Source of the DNA: Treponema sp.
GTDB lineage: Bacteria > Spirochaetota > Spirochaetia > Treponematales > Treponemataceae
Direction: 5' to 3'
DNA: 64,000 nt
Assembly: GCA_017963165.1 (NCBI GenBank)
Contig: JAGCTZ010000120.1
Span: forward strand, 1 to 64,000
Made by a program: the position numbers and the translations under genes
The notes under the pieces: model-generated
What the model was told of the DNA's origin: nothing
The model's database searches: none
Seen by the model: the letters and a program-made list of their open reading frames with translations, nothing else
In this document: positions 36,118-45,400 of the stretch, piece after piece
Position numbering within the stretch: the first letter of the stretch is position 1
How the letters are laid out: the number at the start of each line of letters is the position of its first letter

Positions 36118-36969
36118 TCAGGTGTGTGCGAGATTCTCTTGCTGGAGTTTCAGAACTTCTTCTGTTGTAAGATTTGTGAGTTCTGATATTTCAGTAATGG
36201 GATATTCTTTTTTAAGCATCTTAATTGCAGTTTGTTCTTTACCCTCACGGAGGCCTTCTTCTTTGCCTTCACGGAACTTACGGGCTTTTTCTCTTTCCAA
36301 ATCCATAAACTGCTTCCTCCATAGAGAGTTCTGTTTTGCTTCTACTACCAGCCTGGAAACTTTTTCGGAAAAACTGTCACTTCCTTTTTCGTCTGGTGAA
36401 ATAACCTGCTTTAAGAAAGCCTTCTGTCTTTCATCTAGTATCTTATCATAATTTTCGGCTATGAAAAAGTACTTGTAAGCCCTGTCATTCAGTTTTATCT
36501 GAGGATTTTCCAAGCAGAGGTTTTCAAAGGTGTACTTTGCAAACCCTTTTTGAAAAATATCAGGCACACATATAAAGATTACATAACTGTCCTTGAGATC
36601 CTTGTAATCATCTCCTTGGTTTAATGCCTGAACATCAAGAATCCCTTGATAATATCTTGCACGTTCGGGAATTTCTCCATTGTCTGTGGCTTGCATTTCA
36701 AGATTGTAAGCTTTTGATGCACCTTCTGCATAAACATCGAGTCTTACACCTTTCTTATCGTAGTCAACTTCGATTGTTTCTTCGGTTTGCATTACTATGT
36801 GGTTAATTTTAATCTGCAGCAGGATTTCCAGAAGTTCCTTGCAGACATCGGGATTGTTGTGCATTACCTTATAGAAGATGAAGTTGTTTGCGATTGTAGC
36901 GTTTTTCCATTTTTCCGCTAGCTTGAGTTCGGTTTCGTTTGTGAAATTTGATTGATTTCCTTGAAACAT
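36118..36969 (-). CDS. Rpn-family PD-(D/E)XK nuclease / putative transposase
   Basis: 283 aa. N-terminal NNFIFYKVM and DVCKELLEILL, then the nuclease core with D78 (VRLDVYAEG) and E91-M-Q93 (NLEMQATD), the D...ExQ arrangement of the Rpn/PDDEXK_2 family. C-terminal charged repeats read REGKEEGLREGKEQ and end in a short helical tail. Members bind and nick DNA and promote RecA-independent recombination, and they are very numerous and variable in Treponema genomes. Clear Shine-Dalgarno (AGGAG). It sits convergent to the VR1 gene, between the two lipoprotein operons, and may help the recombination seen among them, which is inference. Confidence 0.87.
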   Translation of the reverse strand: MFQGNQSNFTNETELKLAEKWKNATIANNFIFYKVMHNNPDVCKELLEILLQIKINHIVMQTEETIEVDYDKKGVRLDVYAEGASKAYNLEMQATDNGEIPERARYYQGILDVQALNQGDDYKDLKDSYVIFICVPDIFQKGFAKYTFENLCLENPQIKLNDRAYKYFFIAENYDKILDERQKAFLKQVISPDEKGSDSFSEKVSRLVVEAKQNSLWRKQFMDLEREKARKFREGKEEGLREGKEQTAIKMLKKEYPITEISELTNLTTEEVLKLQQENLAHT

Positions 36970-37159
36970 ATTTTTTACTCCTTTTGTTTGAAGAACTTGT
37001 ATGTAGTGTCGTAGGACAAATTGCCCCTCGCGGGCTGTTCTTCATAAAAAAAATAGGGGAGGAAAATAGTTTTCTCCATTATATATATAGTATAGAAAAA
37101 AAAAGAGGACTTCTTACAAAATTTCGAGAGAAAAAGTTGAAAAAAATAAAAAAAACTAT

Positions 37160-37873
37160 TTATTCATCCAGCGTCTGCAGCTCCAGCGCAATTTCTTCCA
37201 TTTCGCGGTCGGTCATGGCTATAGTTTCAGCTACTCTGAATAATTCGCGTCGGATACTTTCGGGTACTTCAGCGCTGTTTTTGTAGTGAATCTGATGCTC
37301 AAGACTGGCCCAGAAATCCATTGCAATTGTACGCAGTTGTATTTCTACACGTACATTATGCTGCGTTTTCGAAAGATAAACAGGAATTTCTATAACAAGA
37401 TGAAGGCTTCTGTAGCCGCTTTCCTTTGGTTTTTCTATGTAATCATTCTGCACAATAAGCTTGATATCCGGCTGCTTTAAAAGCATGTCGCGGACATTAT
37501 ATATATCCGAAATATACGGACAGATTACACGGACTCCTGCAATATCATTAAGGTTTTGAATCATGGAATCAAACGTAACAGGCAGATGCTTTTTTTCGAG
37601 CTTCGAAGCAATGCTGTCTGGTGCCTTTATGCGGCTTTTTACAGTTTCAATCGGATTACGCTTGTGTCCAACTTTGCTTTCTTTATTTAATATATCAAGT
37701 TTTGTTTCTATCTGTTTTATGGCACTTTCATAAATCATCATTATCTGCTGAAACTGCAGTGCCATTTTATAAAAATCGTTTGGATTAGTAAGAGCCCCCG
37801 ACATTTCGATAGGAAGCGTAGGTGTCGGCATCGTATTATCAATCCCGTCCATATCATTAATTTCTGAGTTCAT
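37160..37873 (-). CDS. Small alarmone synthetase (RelA/SpoT synthetase domain)
   Basis: 237 aa from ATG 37873. Only the (p)ppGpp synthetase domain is present; no HD hydrolase, TGS or ACT domain. Typical blocks are VKSRIKAPDSIASKLEKK, IAGVRVICPYISDIY, GYRSLHLVIEIPVY, VEIQLRTIAMDFWASLEHQ and a helical C-terminus. This is the RelQ/YjbM-type family that makes (p)ppGpp from ATP and GTP/GDP, usually regulated by transcription or allostery. A frame extension to TTG 37909 adds 12 residues without a Shine-Dalgarno. AAAGG lies very close to ATG 37873 and TATTAT 10 nt upstream, so the leader would be very short. Confidence 0.85.
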   Translation of the reverse strand: MNSEINDMDGIDNTMPTPTLPIEMSGALTNPNDFYKMALQFQQIMMIYESAIKQIETKLDILNKESKVGHKRNPIETVKSRIKAPDSIASKLEKKHLPVTFDSMIQNLNDIAGVRVICPYISDIYNVRDMLLKQPDIKLIVQNDYIEKPKESGYRSLHLVIEIPVYLSKTQHNVRVEIQLRTIAMDFWASLEHQIHYKNSAEVPESIRRELFRVAETIAMTDREMEEIALELQTLDE

Positions 37874-37961
37874 ACCTTTAAAGATAATACAATTTTTAAT
37901 ATACGGCAAATTAAAAAGTTGTTTTATATCTGGCGGCCATTTTTTTGCATCTTTTTTTTTC

Positions 37962-37990
37962 TTGTCAAAACAGTTTTATGAGTTTACAAT
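37962..37990 (+). promoter_or_regulatory. Promoter of the second lipoprotein operon
   Basis: TTGTCA (37962-37967), exactly 17 nt, TACAAT (37985-37990). Predicted start near 37997, GGAGG at 38023-38027, ATG 38032. The clearest sigma70-type promoter in the window. Confidence 0.75.
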
Positions 37991-38031
37991 AGAATAGAAT
38001 AATTATTTTTGAATTCTTTTATGGAGGTTCT

Positions 38032-40338
38032 ATGAAGAAATCTCTCTTTTATACTTTGTTTTACACATTTGTTCTCTTAATAACGCTTACACTTCTTTCC
38101 GGATGCAATAATCTGAACGGCAGGTTTTCTCAAAAAAACAACAAGAACAGTAAAACCTACCTTAAAATAGATGTAGCTTCTGCCAGAAATGCAGCAAGAG
38201 GAACAGCACTTCCTGACTTTGACATTTCTTCAATAAGTAATTTTACTTTTACAATTCAAGGAAAAGGCCCGGATGATTCTGAACTGCAGCCTCTTGCAAC
38301 AGAAATAAATACAAGCGGAGAATATTCAAGCCTCTCTGCTCTAACAGAGACAAGTTTCCCGATACAAACAGGGGAGTGGATTTTTAAACTTACTGCAAGC
38401 AAAAACGGAACAATCCTTAGTGACCAGATTTCCAAAACAATAACAACCGGTTCAAATACAATTTCTTTCAATCTTGTTTGGGAAGACCAGAATATCGACA
38501 CAACAGCAATCGGTAACCTTTCCTTTACACTTGATTTTTCAACTGCAGAAAATAAAAGTGACATAAGCTATGCAACATCGGAACTGCTTGTATACAATAA
38601 AACAAGTGGAGCTTACGAATCTTCAGTTTCTGAAACTGCTGTTACAATTACTAATGGAGTGATTAATTATTCTTCTTCGAATTTACTTGCCGGAAATTAC
38701 AAATTGGTAATTCGACTTTATGCCGATTCTGATAAACAAAATCTTATGTTAATCTGGCCAGAGCTTGCCATCATCACAGGTGGGCAGACAAGCTCCAGTA
38801 CTAGAGAAATCTCTTTGCTTAATCAATTATATTCAATTAATTGGCATAATCTTGAACTTGATGGAGTAACTTGTACACAAACTCTACCAGAAAGTTATAC
38901 AAGATTTTCAGAAGCTTATACTTTGCCTGATACAGGCATTTCGCGTACCGGTTACTCATTTGGTGGCTGGTATGAATCATCTGATTTTGGAGGTAATGCT
39001 GTAACAACACAGCCTGCTAATTCTACTGGAGATAAATCTTATTATGCAAAGTGGACTCCAATAAATTATACAATTACGTATGAACTTGATGGAGGAACAA
39101 ATCATACTGATAACCCTTCAACCTATACTATAGAAAGCGAAATCACTTTAAAGACTCCAACAAAAACAAATGCCGTATTTGGCGGCTGGTATACTGATTC
39201 AAGCTTTACGACAGCAATTACCGAAATTCCACTGGGAACTTATGAAGCCTCTGGTGCAGATCCTCTTACACTTTATGCAAGATGGCAATACAATCAGCCG
39301 TTTAATATTTCAATTAACACAGAAAGCTCTGCATTTAGTATGGGTGTTACTGTTGATAATGTAGCTGTAGACGCAAGTGAGTTAATTTATGTAGAATCCA
39401 ACGACACTACAGGACAAACTATTAAATTTACTCCATCTGGATTAACCGGCTATACATGTACCTGGACGGTTGACCACACCCAACAAACTGCAACCGTAGA
39501 TGAAAACAATATTCTTACTCTTGACACTACTGGCTGGATACGAGGTATTTACGATGTTCAGCTTACAGCAAGCAAAACTACTGGTTCAGATACTGTTTAC
39601 GAATCTTATTATGCACAGATAAAAGTAGAAGTTTTGCTTGATATAAAACCGGCACCGGATGCAGTTGGTGATATAGTCTTTAATGATGGCACTGCAGTAG
39701 CTTATTATGATGGACTATATTTGCCTCCGGAAAAGCAGGCAAAAGCTATAGCTGTAATCTTCTATAAAGGAACAGAGTGTTCAAATAATTCAGAGGAAAG
39801 ACTTCTTGGACTTGGATTAAAACTTAATAATGAAAAGAATAAAACATGGTCTACAGGAAATGCTTCAAATAGAACTATAACTTCGATTGTATGTCACTCA
39901 CAAGGCACAACATGGAGCTTTGCTAGTAATCCTGACAAAAATGGTAGTGATAACCTTGACCAAATTGAAACATTCCTTGGTTCAAATAATGATACCAATA
40001 CTTCATCAAAGTATCCTGCTTTCTATTGGGCAAAGGAGTATGGTTCTATGGCAGGTACAAATATTATTGCTAATTCAGATTATACAACAAGTTGGTATCT
40101 TCCTTCTTCCATAGAGATGTATAAAGTCCTTCTTTGTTCTGATATTATTAATCATGTCCTTTCATTATGTGGTTTTGAAGAATTAAATCTTATTGATACA
40201 TATTACTGGACTTCATCGCAGATTCCTAGTCAAACCGATCGGGCAGGACAAGTTTATACGACGTCAGATGGATCATATGGTTTGAACAATCAAGCAAAAA
40301 CTGAAAAAGGCCGAGTTTGTGCTATCCGAGAGTTCTAA
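38032..40338 (+). CDS. Mosaic lipoprotein: Ig-like domains, InlB repeats, C-terminal FGE/DUF1566-like domain
   Basis: 768 aa. Lipobox LLSGCNNLNG. The N-terminal part (YLKIDVASARNAARGTALP, TFTIQGKGPDDSELQPLATE) is nearly the same as in 42409. The InlB segment (about 341-422) is nearly the same as in 30720. The C-terminal domain (about 541-768: KPAPDAVGDIVFNDGTA, RLLGLGLKLNNEKN, SWYLPSSIEMYKVLLCSD, YYWTSSQ, GRVCAIREF) is nearly the same as in 40357. So this gene joins three segments each shared with a different paralogue. Its 3' end has the same layout as VR1 and VR2 but is not GC-rich. First gene of the second operon with its own strong promoter. Confidence 0.85.
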   Translation: MKKSLFYTLFYTFVLLITLTLLSGCNNLNGRFSQKNNKNSKTYLKIDVASARNAARGTALPDFDISSISNFTFTIQGKGPDDSELQPLATEINTSGEYSSLSALTETSFPIQTGEWIFKLTASKNGTILSDQISKTITTGSNTISFNLVWEDQNIDTTAIGNLSFTLDFSTAENKSDISYATSELLVYNKTSGAYESSVSETAVTITNGVINYSSSNLLAGNYKLVIRLYADSDKQNLMLIWPELAIITGGQTSSSTREISLLNQLYSINWHNLELDGVTCTQTLPESYTRFSEAYTLPDTGISRTGYSFGGWYESSDFGGNAVTTQPANSTGDKSYYAKWTPINYTITYELDGGTNHTDNPSTYTIESEITLKTPTKTNAVFGGWYTDSSFTTAITEIPLGTYEASGADPLTLYARWQYNQPFNISINTESSAFSMGVTVDNVAVDASELIYVESNDTTGQTIKFTPSGLTGYTCTWTVDHTQQTATVDENNILTLDTTGWIRGIYDVQLTASKTTGSDTVYESYYAQIKVEVLLDIKPAPDAVGDIVFNDGTAVAYYDGLYLPPEKQAKAIAVIFYKGTECSNNSEERLLGLGLKLNNEKNKTWSTGNASNRTITSIVCHSQGTTWSFASNPDKNGSDNLDQIETFLGSNNDTNTSSKYPAFYWAKEYGSMAGTNIIANSDYTTSWYLPSSIEMYKVLLCSDIINHVLSLCGFEELNLIDTYYWTSSQIPSQTDRAGQVYTTSDGSYGLNNQAKTEKGRVCAIREF
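39052..39297 (+). repeat. 246-nt InlB segment shared with 33339-33584
   Basis: Partner of the block described at 33339-33584; 16 differences by hand count. Confidence 0.8.
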
Positions 40339-40356
40339 AATATAAGGAGACTTAAA

Positions 40357-42387
40357 ATGAAAAAGAATATATTTTTACAAACAATTATTATCACATTGTT
40401 AATTTTTCTTGCTTCTTGTTCACTCGGATTTACAACAAAGAATTCGAAAGATGCTCCGGAAGAAGGTAAAGCAATAATAGTTATAAGTGGTATATCAAAT
40501 TTCCGAATGGCAGAACAGACAATTATGCCAACTGCACAACTTTCTGATCTTACAACGATTGTGCTTACAGGAACAAGGAAGAAAAAGCCGGATGGTACTG
40601 TAATTTCCAGTCCTGCTTCAGAAACTCTTGCAAGTGCCGAAAAATATGAAGATTTGCCTTCCCAAATTCAGATAGATCCAGGCACCTGGAATTTTACATT
40701 AACAGCTAAACTTAAAGATGTGGATTTCGAAGCTGTTTTGCCAAATGATATAGAGATTGCAGGCGGTTCTATTACACCTATAGAATTTGAACTTGAGCCG
40801 GTTTCAACTGTTACAAAGGGCGGTATTAATCTAATAATGACTTTGCCTGATATAGTTACAAAAGTGAATGTTGAATTTAAAAAATTACCTGATGGAACTT
40901 CTCAGAACCTTGAGTTTACAGCTGCATCGCTTGATAATCCTATTCAGACAGACGAGAACAATAAAAAATATATCAATTTTGTTAAGGCTCTAAGTTCCGA
41001 CGGCTATACATCAGGACTTGAACCTGGTACTTATAGTTGTTATTTTGAATTTTATTCGAATGACGTTACCGAATCCTTAAATGATATTACAGTTTACGCA
41101 AAAGTCCCAAGAGGTTTTACAGTTGCGTCAACTATAGATATTGCAAACCTTAATGATGTTTATACTATTAACTATAAGGCCTACAGAAACAGTGCAGATA
41201 AGCCTGACAATTTAACTTCTCAATCAATTGATAATTTAATTGTAGCCGGCTCAACCTGGACAAATAAATACACTCGAAAATCAACGACTGTTGCTCTCCC
41301 GACATTAGCTTTTACAGGATACCACTTTGACGGCTGGTATGATGATAAAGATAATAAAATAGATAGTTGGAGTCAAAGAGTCGGCAATATAAATTTATAT
41401 GCTAAGTGGAGTAGAGGAGTTGTAAATGTTAATGTAACGACTCCAACCGAAAAAGTTACTTTGACTATATCAACTCCAGATTCTAATGGAATACTTACGC
41501 TTACTGCTGCAACTACAACTGATGATACAACTTATACCTGGTATGTTGATGGAGTAAAAAATACAAATGTCACAGGTAACACCTTGCAGTTTGATACGAC
41601 TGGTAAAGCAAATGGTGTTTATCCAGTTACTGTTGAATGCGGAGGTTATTCTGAATCAACTAATGTTGGTATTGGTTTTATAGGTGTAAAGGCTTCGCCG
41701 GATAGTGTTGGAGATATTGTCTTTAATGATGGTTCTGCTACTCCTTATTCTGACGGATTATCCCTGACAAATGAACAAAAAGCTGCAGCTATCGCTGTAA
41801 TTTATTATAAAGGAATTGAATGCTCAAATAATTCATATAAAAGACTTCTTGGACTTGGTTTAAAACTTAATAATGAAAAGAATACTGTATGGTGTTCAGG
41901 AAATGCTTCAAGTAAAGATATAAGCACTATTGCATGTAACGTTCAAAGCACAGGATGGACCTTTGTTAGTAATCCTGACAGAAATGGTAGTGATAACCTT
42001 GAACAAATTGGAACATGGCTTGCTAATAATGGTTCAAGTGATGATACCAGTAATTCATCAAAGTATCCTGCTTTCCATTGGGCAAAGAATTATGGTTCTA
42101 TGGAAGGTACAAATATTGTTGCTAATTCAATTTATACAACAAAATGGTATCTTCCTTCTTCCATTGAAATGTATAAAGTCCTTCTTTGCTCTGATATTAT
42201 TAATTCTGTCCTTTCATTATGTAATTTTGAAGAATTAAATCTTAGTGATACACATTACTGGACTTCATCGCAGATTCTTAATCAAAACGATCGGGCAGGA
42301 CTAATTTATACGTCAGGTGCATTATATGGTTTGAGTAATGACGGAAAATCTAGTTATGGCCGACTCTGTGCTATCCGCGAGTTCTAA
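40357..42387 (+). CDS. Lipoprotein with InlB repeat and C-terminal FGE/DUF1566-like domain
   Basis: 676 aa. Lipobox FLASCSLGF. Domain order as in 33954: two Ig-like domains, InlB repeat (about 301-352: YTRKSTTVALPTL, GYHFDGWYDDKD), Ig-like (TYTWYVDG) and a C-terminal domain (about 445-676) that closely resembles that of 38032 (RLLGLGLKLNNEKN, KWYLPSSIEMYKVLLCSD, HYWTSSQ, GRLCAIREF). The N-terminal half is instead related to 33954, so the C-terminal domain has been exchanged. The gap of 18 nt from 38032 holds a Shine-Dalgarno (AAGGAG). No GC-rich variable segment. Confidence 0.84.
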   Translation: MKKNIFLQTIIITLLIFLASCSLGFTTKNSKDAPEEGKAIIVISGISNFRMAEQTIMPTAQLSDLTTIVLTGTRKKKPDGTVISSPASETLASAEKYEDLPSQIQIDPGTWNFTLTAKLKDVDFEAVLPNDIEIAGGSITPIEFELEPVSTVTKGGINLIMTLPDIVTKVNVEFKKLPDGTSQNLEFTAASLDNPIQTDENNKKYINFVKALSSDGYTSGLEPGTYSCYFEFYSNDVTESLNDITVYAKVPRGFTVASTIDIANLNDVYTINYKAYRNSADKPDNLTSQSIDNLIVAGSTWTNKYTRKSTTVALPTLAFTGYHFDGWYDDKDNKIDSWSQRVGNINLYAKWSRGVVNVNVTTPTEKVTLTISTPDSNGILTLTAATTTDDTTYTWYVDGVKNTNVTGNTLQFDTTGKANGVYPVTVECGGYSESTNVGIGFIGVKASPDSVGDIVFNDGSATPYSDGLSLTNEQKAAAIAVIYYKGIECSNNSYKRLLGLGLKLNNEKNTVWCSGNASSKDISTIACNVQSTGWTFVSNPDRNGSDNLEQIGTWLANNGSSDDTSNSSKYPAFHWAKNYGSMEGTNIVANSIYTTKWYLPSSIEMYKVLLCSDIINSVLSLCNFEELNLSDTHYWTSSQILNQNDRAGLIYTSGALYGLSNDGKSSYGRLCAIREF

Positions 42388-42408
42388 TACTCACCTTTTG
42401 GAGGTTTT

Positions 42409-45400
42409 ATGAAAAAGTCATTTTTTTACAATATAGTTTGTACATTATCTATCTTAATGACATTTGCCCTTTTTTCCGGTTGTGATAATCTAAATGGCAA
42501 ATTCTCTCAGGAAAACAATAAAAGTAATAAAACCTACCTCAAAATAGATGTAGCGTCTGCCAGAAATGCAGCAAGAGGAACCGCGCTTCCTGGCTTTGAC
42601 ATTTCTTCAATAAGTGATTTTACTTTTACTATTCAAGGAAAGGGCCCGGATGATTCTGAACTGCAGCCTCTGGCAACAGAAACAAATCCAAGCGGTGTAT
42701 ATTCAGGCCTCACTGCTCTAACAGGGGCAAGTTTTCCAATTCAAACAGGGGAGTGGATTTTTAAACTTACCGCAAGTAAAGACGGAACAATCTTTAGCGA
42801 CCAGATTTCCAAAACAATAACAATCGGTTCAAATACAATTTCCTTTAATCTTGTGTGGGATGAAACAAGTATTTCTGGAACAGGAAGTATTTCGTTTATA
42901 TTTAATTTTTCTGAAGCTTCAAATGCCGATGATGTTAAATTTGCTACAACAGAACTGCTTGTATACAATTCTGCTACAGAAGAATATGTTACTTCTGTTA
43001 CAGAAACTTCTATAGGCTTTGATAATTCAAGAATAACCTATGCACCATCAAATCTTACCGCAGGGAAATACCAGATAATTATTCGTCTTTATGGTGATAC
43101 ACAAAAAGAATTTCCTATGTTTACCTGGCAGGAATTTGCAATTGTTGCAGGCGGACAGGAAAGTACAGGTTATGAATCAGTGTCATCTTTGAACGAGGTA
43201 TTTAATATAAACTGGCATAATCTTGAACTTTCAGGAGTAACTGCTCCAACTACTTTACCATTAAAGTACACAAGATTCTCCGAAGCATATACTCTGCCGG
43301 TAAGTGGCGTTTCGCGTACAGGCGCTATCTTTGACGGCTGGTATTCCGATGAAAATTATGAAAATAAAATTACAGAAATCCCGGCAAACTCTTCGGGAAC
43401 AAAAGATATTTATGCCCGCTTCATTGATTCAATTTACATAAAAGACGGCGGTGTTGCATATACAGACGGTGTAGACGGCACAAGAGAATCAACCGCACTT
43501 GATTCCATAGATTCGGCAATTTCAAAAATTATTGAATATGCAGAACCTTCGGTAAACTGGAAAATCATCGTAGTTGGCGAAGTTAAAGGAACTCAAAATA
43601 TCGGAAATGCCCTTAATACAACAGACCATGCAGCCTCGCTTAAAATTATAGGTAAAACAGGAAACACAACTGATATTCTGAATGCAAATGTCGGAGATAC
43701 TGCAATTGAAAATGGAACTACCCTTACAATACAAACTGCTGTTCCTGTTACTATCCAAAATCTAAAAATTACAGGTGGTAATACGACAGGTAATGGCGGC
43801 GGATTAAATCTTGCCTCCGGAACGGAAACAACTCTTGTTAATGGAGCAGAAATAATAAATAATAAGGCTTCCGGATATGGTACCGGTATTTATAACGGTG
43901 GAACATTGAGAATTAGCGGCAGTGCTAATGTTGATGTAAGTAATGATGTTTATCTTGTCAGTGGAAAAAAGATTACAATAGCTGGTGCTCTTTCTCGAGA
44001 AGCCTATGTTGCAACAATTACTCCAGCACTTTACGACGATAATCTTGAAATTCTTACTTTAGCTGACACTCTGATTCAGACCACTTCTGTAGAGGAGGAA
44101 TATGGAAAATTTGCGGTAACTCCATCTGAACAGATAGAATACTGCCTGAACAGTGCAGGAGAGATTGAGGTAAAAAAGGATGTGTATGTATCATCTTCTT
44201 CAAGTACTCACAGTGGTAATGACACAACAGGAGATGGAAGTGCATTTAAACCGTATGCAACTTTGGAGACAGCTGTAACAAAAATAAAGGCTCTTGCTGA
44301 GCATAATCCCGCAGACTATGTAATTCACGTAAGCGGTGATACTAACTGTTCAACCGTTCTGTCTGTAAATACAGTTAAAACTGTAAATGGTGAAGATCAA
44401 CAGGTTGAGGGTACCTTGGGTGAATTTACCGGATCTACGCTTAAAATTTGCGGTACAAATAAGGAACAGGATAAACTTAAAGGTTGGCCCACTGGCAATG
44501 ATGGAAAGGATTTGCTTGCAATTACATGTCCTAATCAGGTTACTGTTGAAAATCTTACTTTATATGGACTAGCAACCAATAATTGCCATGCTGCATTATA
44601 TGCTGATTTACTTGCAGATGTTACTGTTAAAAATTGCATTATAACAGGTAATAATCAGACCTATGGTACGAATAGTGCAGGGGGTGGAATATATAACAAG
44701 GGAAAAATGACTGTTTCAGACTGTACTATAACTGGTAATAACAGTCTTGCTGGTGCTGGTGTATCCAATGCCGGCTGGATGAAACTTGAACGTTGTATTA
44801 TATCTGAAAATGGAAATATTGGTAATGGTGCAAGTGCTGGTGCCGGTATATATAATGCTTCGATTACTTCGAATAGTTATGACGGAGAATTAAATATAAT
44901 TAACTGTCAAATAATAAATAATATCTTAGGTAAAAAATCTCTAAACAATACAACGACAGGAAAAAGCGGTGCAGGAATATATATAAATGGCGGTACAGTT
45001 ACAATTGAAGATTCGGAAATAACAGGTAATACAAACATAAAACCGACTGCTAATGCAAACGCATTGTATGGTGGCGGTATATATTTAAGGCCTGATGTTA
45101 ACTCCGTAAAACTCAATTTGAAGGGCAAAGTTATAATACAAAACAATACTAACTATGACGGAATTGAAAATAACGTTTATATAGACAGGAAAAAATCAAC
45201 CATAAAACTGGTAAACATTACCGGCTCTCTTGACCCAGATAGCAGAATCGGTATTACAATTTCTGACGAGCCAGCTTTAACATCTTCTTTTGTGTTTACA
45301 AATGGTATAAATGATAGTGGTCTTACAACTAATCAGTTAAGTCAAGTTTTCACAAGTGATAACAAAGATTATGATGTTATATTCGAAACGGGGGCAGAAG

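Noticed and set aside
36026..36451. 141-codon plus-strand frame downstream of VR1
   Set aside because: It is antisense to the Rpn nuclease and begins in the dispersed repeat; a template repeat or accessory DGR gene was considered, but no match to VR1 or VR2 was seen.
39650..40338. Variable region at the end of 38032 (and likewise 40357)
   Set aside because: Same domain, but the last segment is AT-rich and nearly the same in both genes, ending CAIREF; it shows copying, not diversification.
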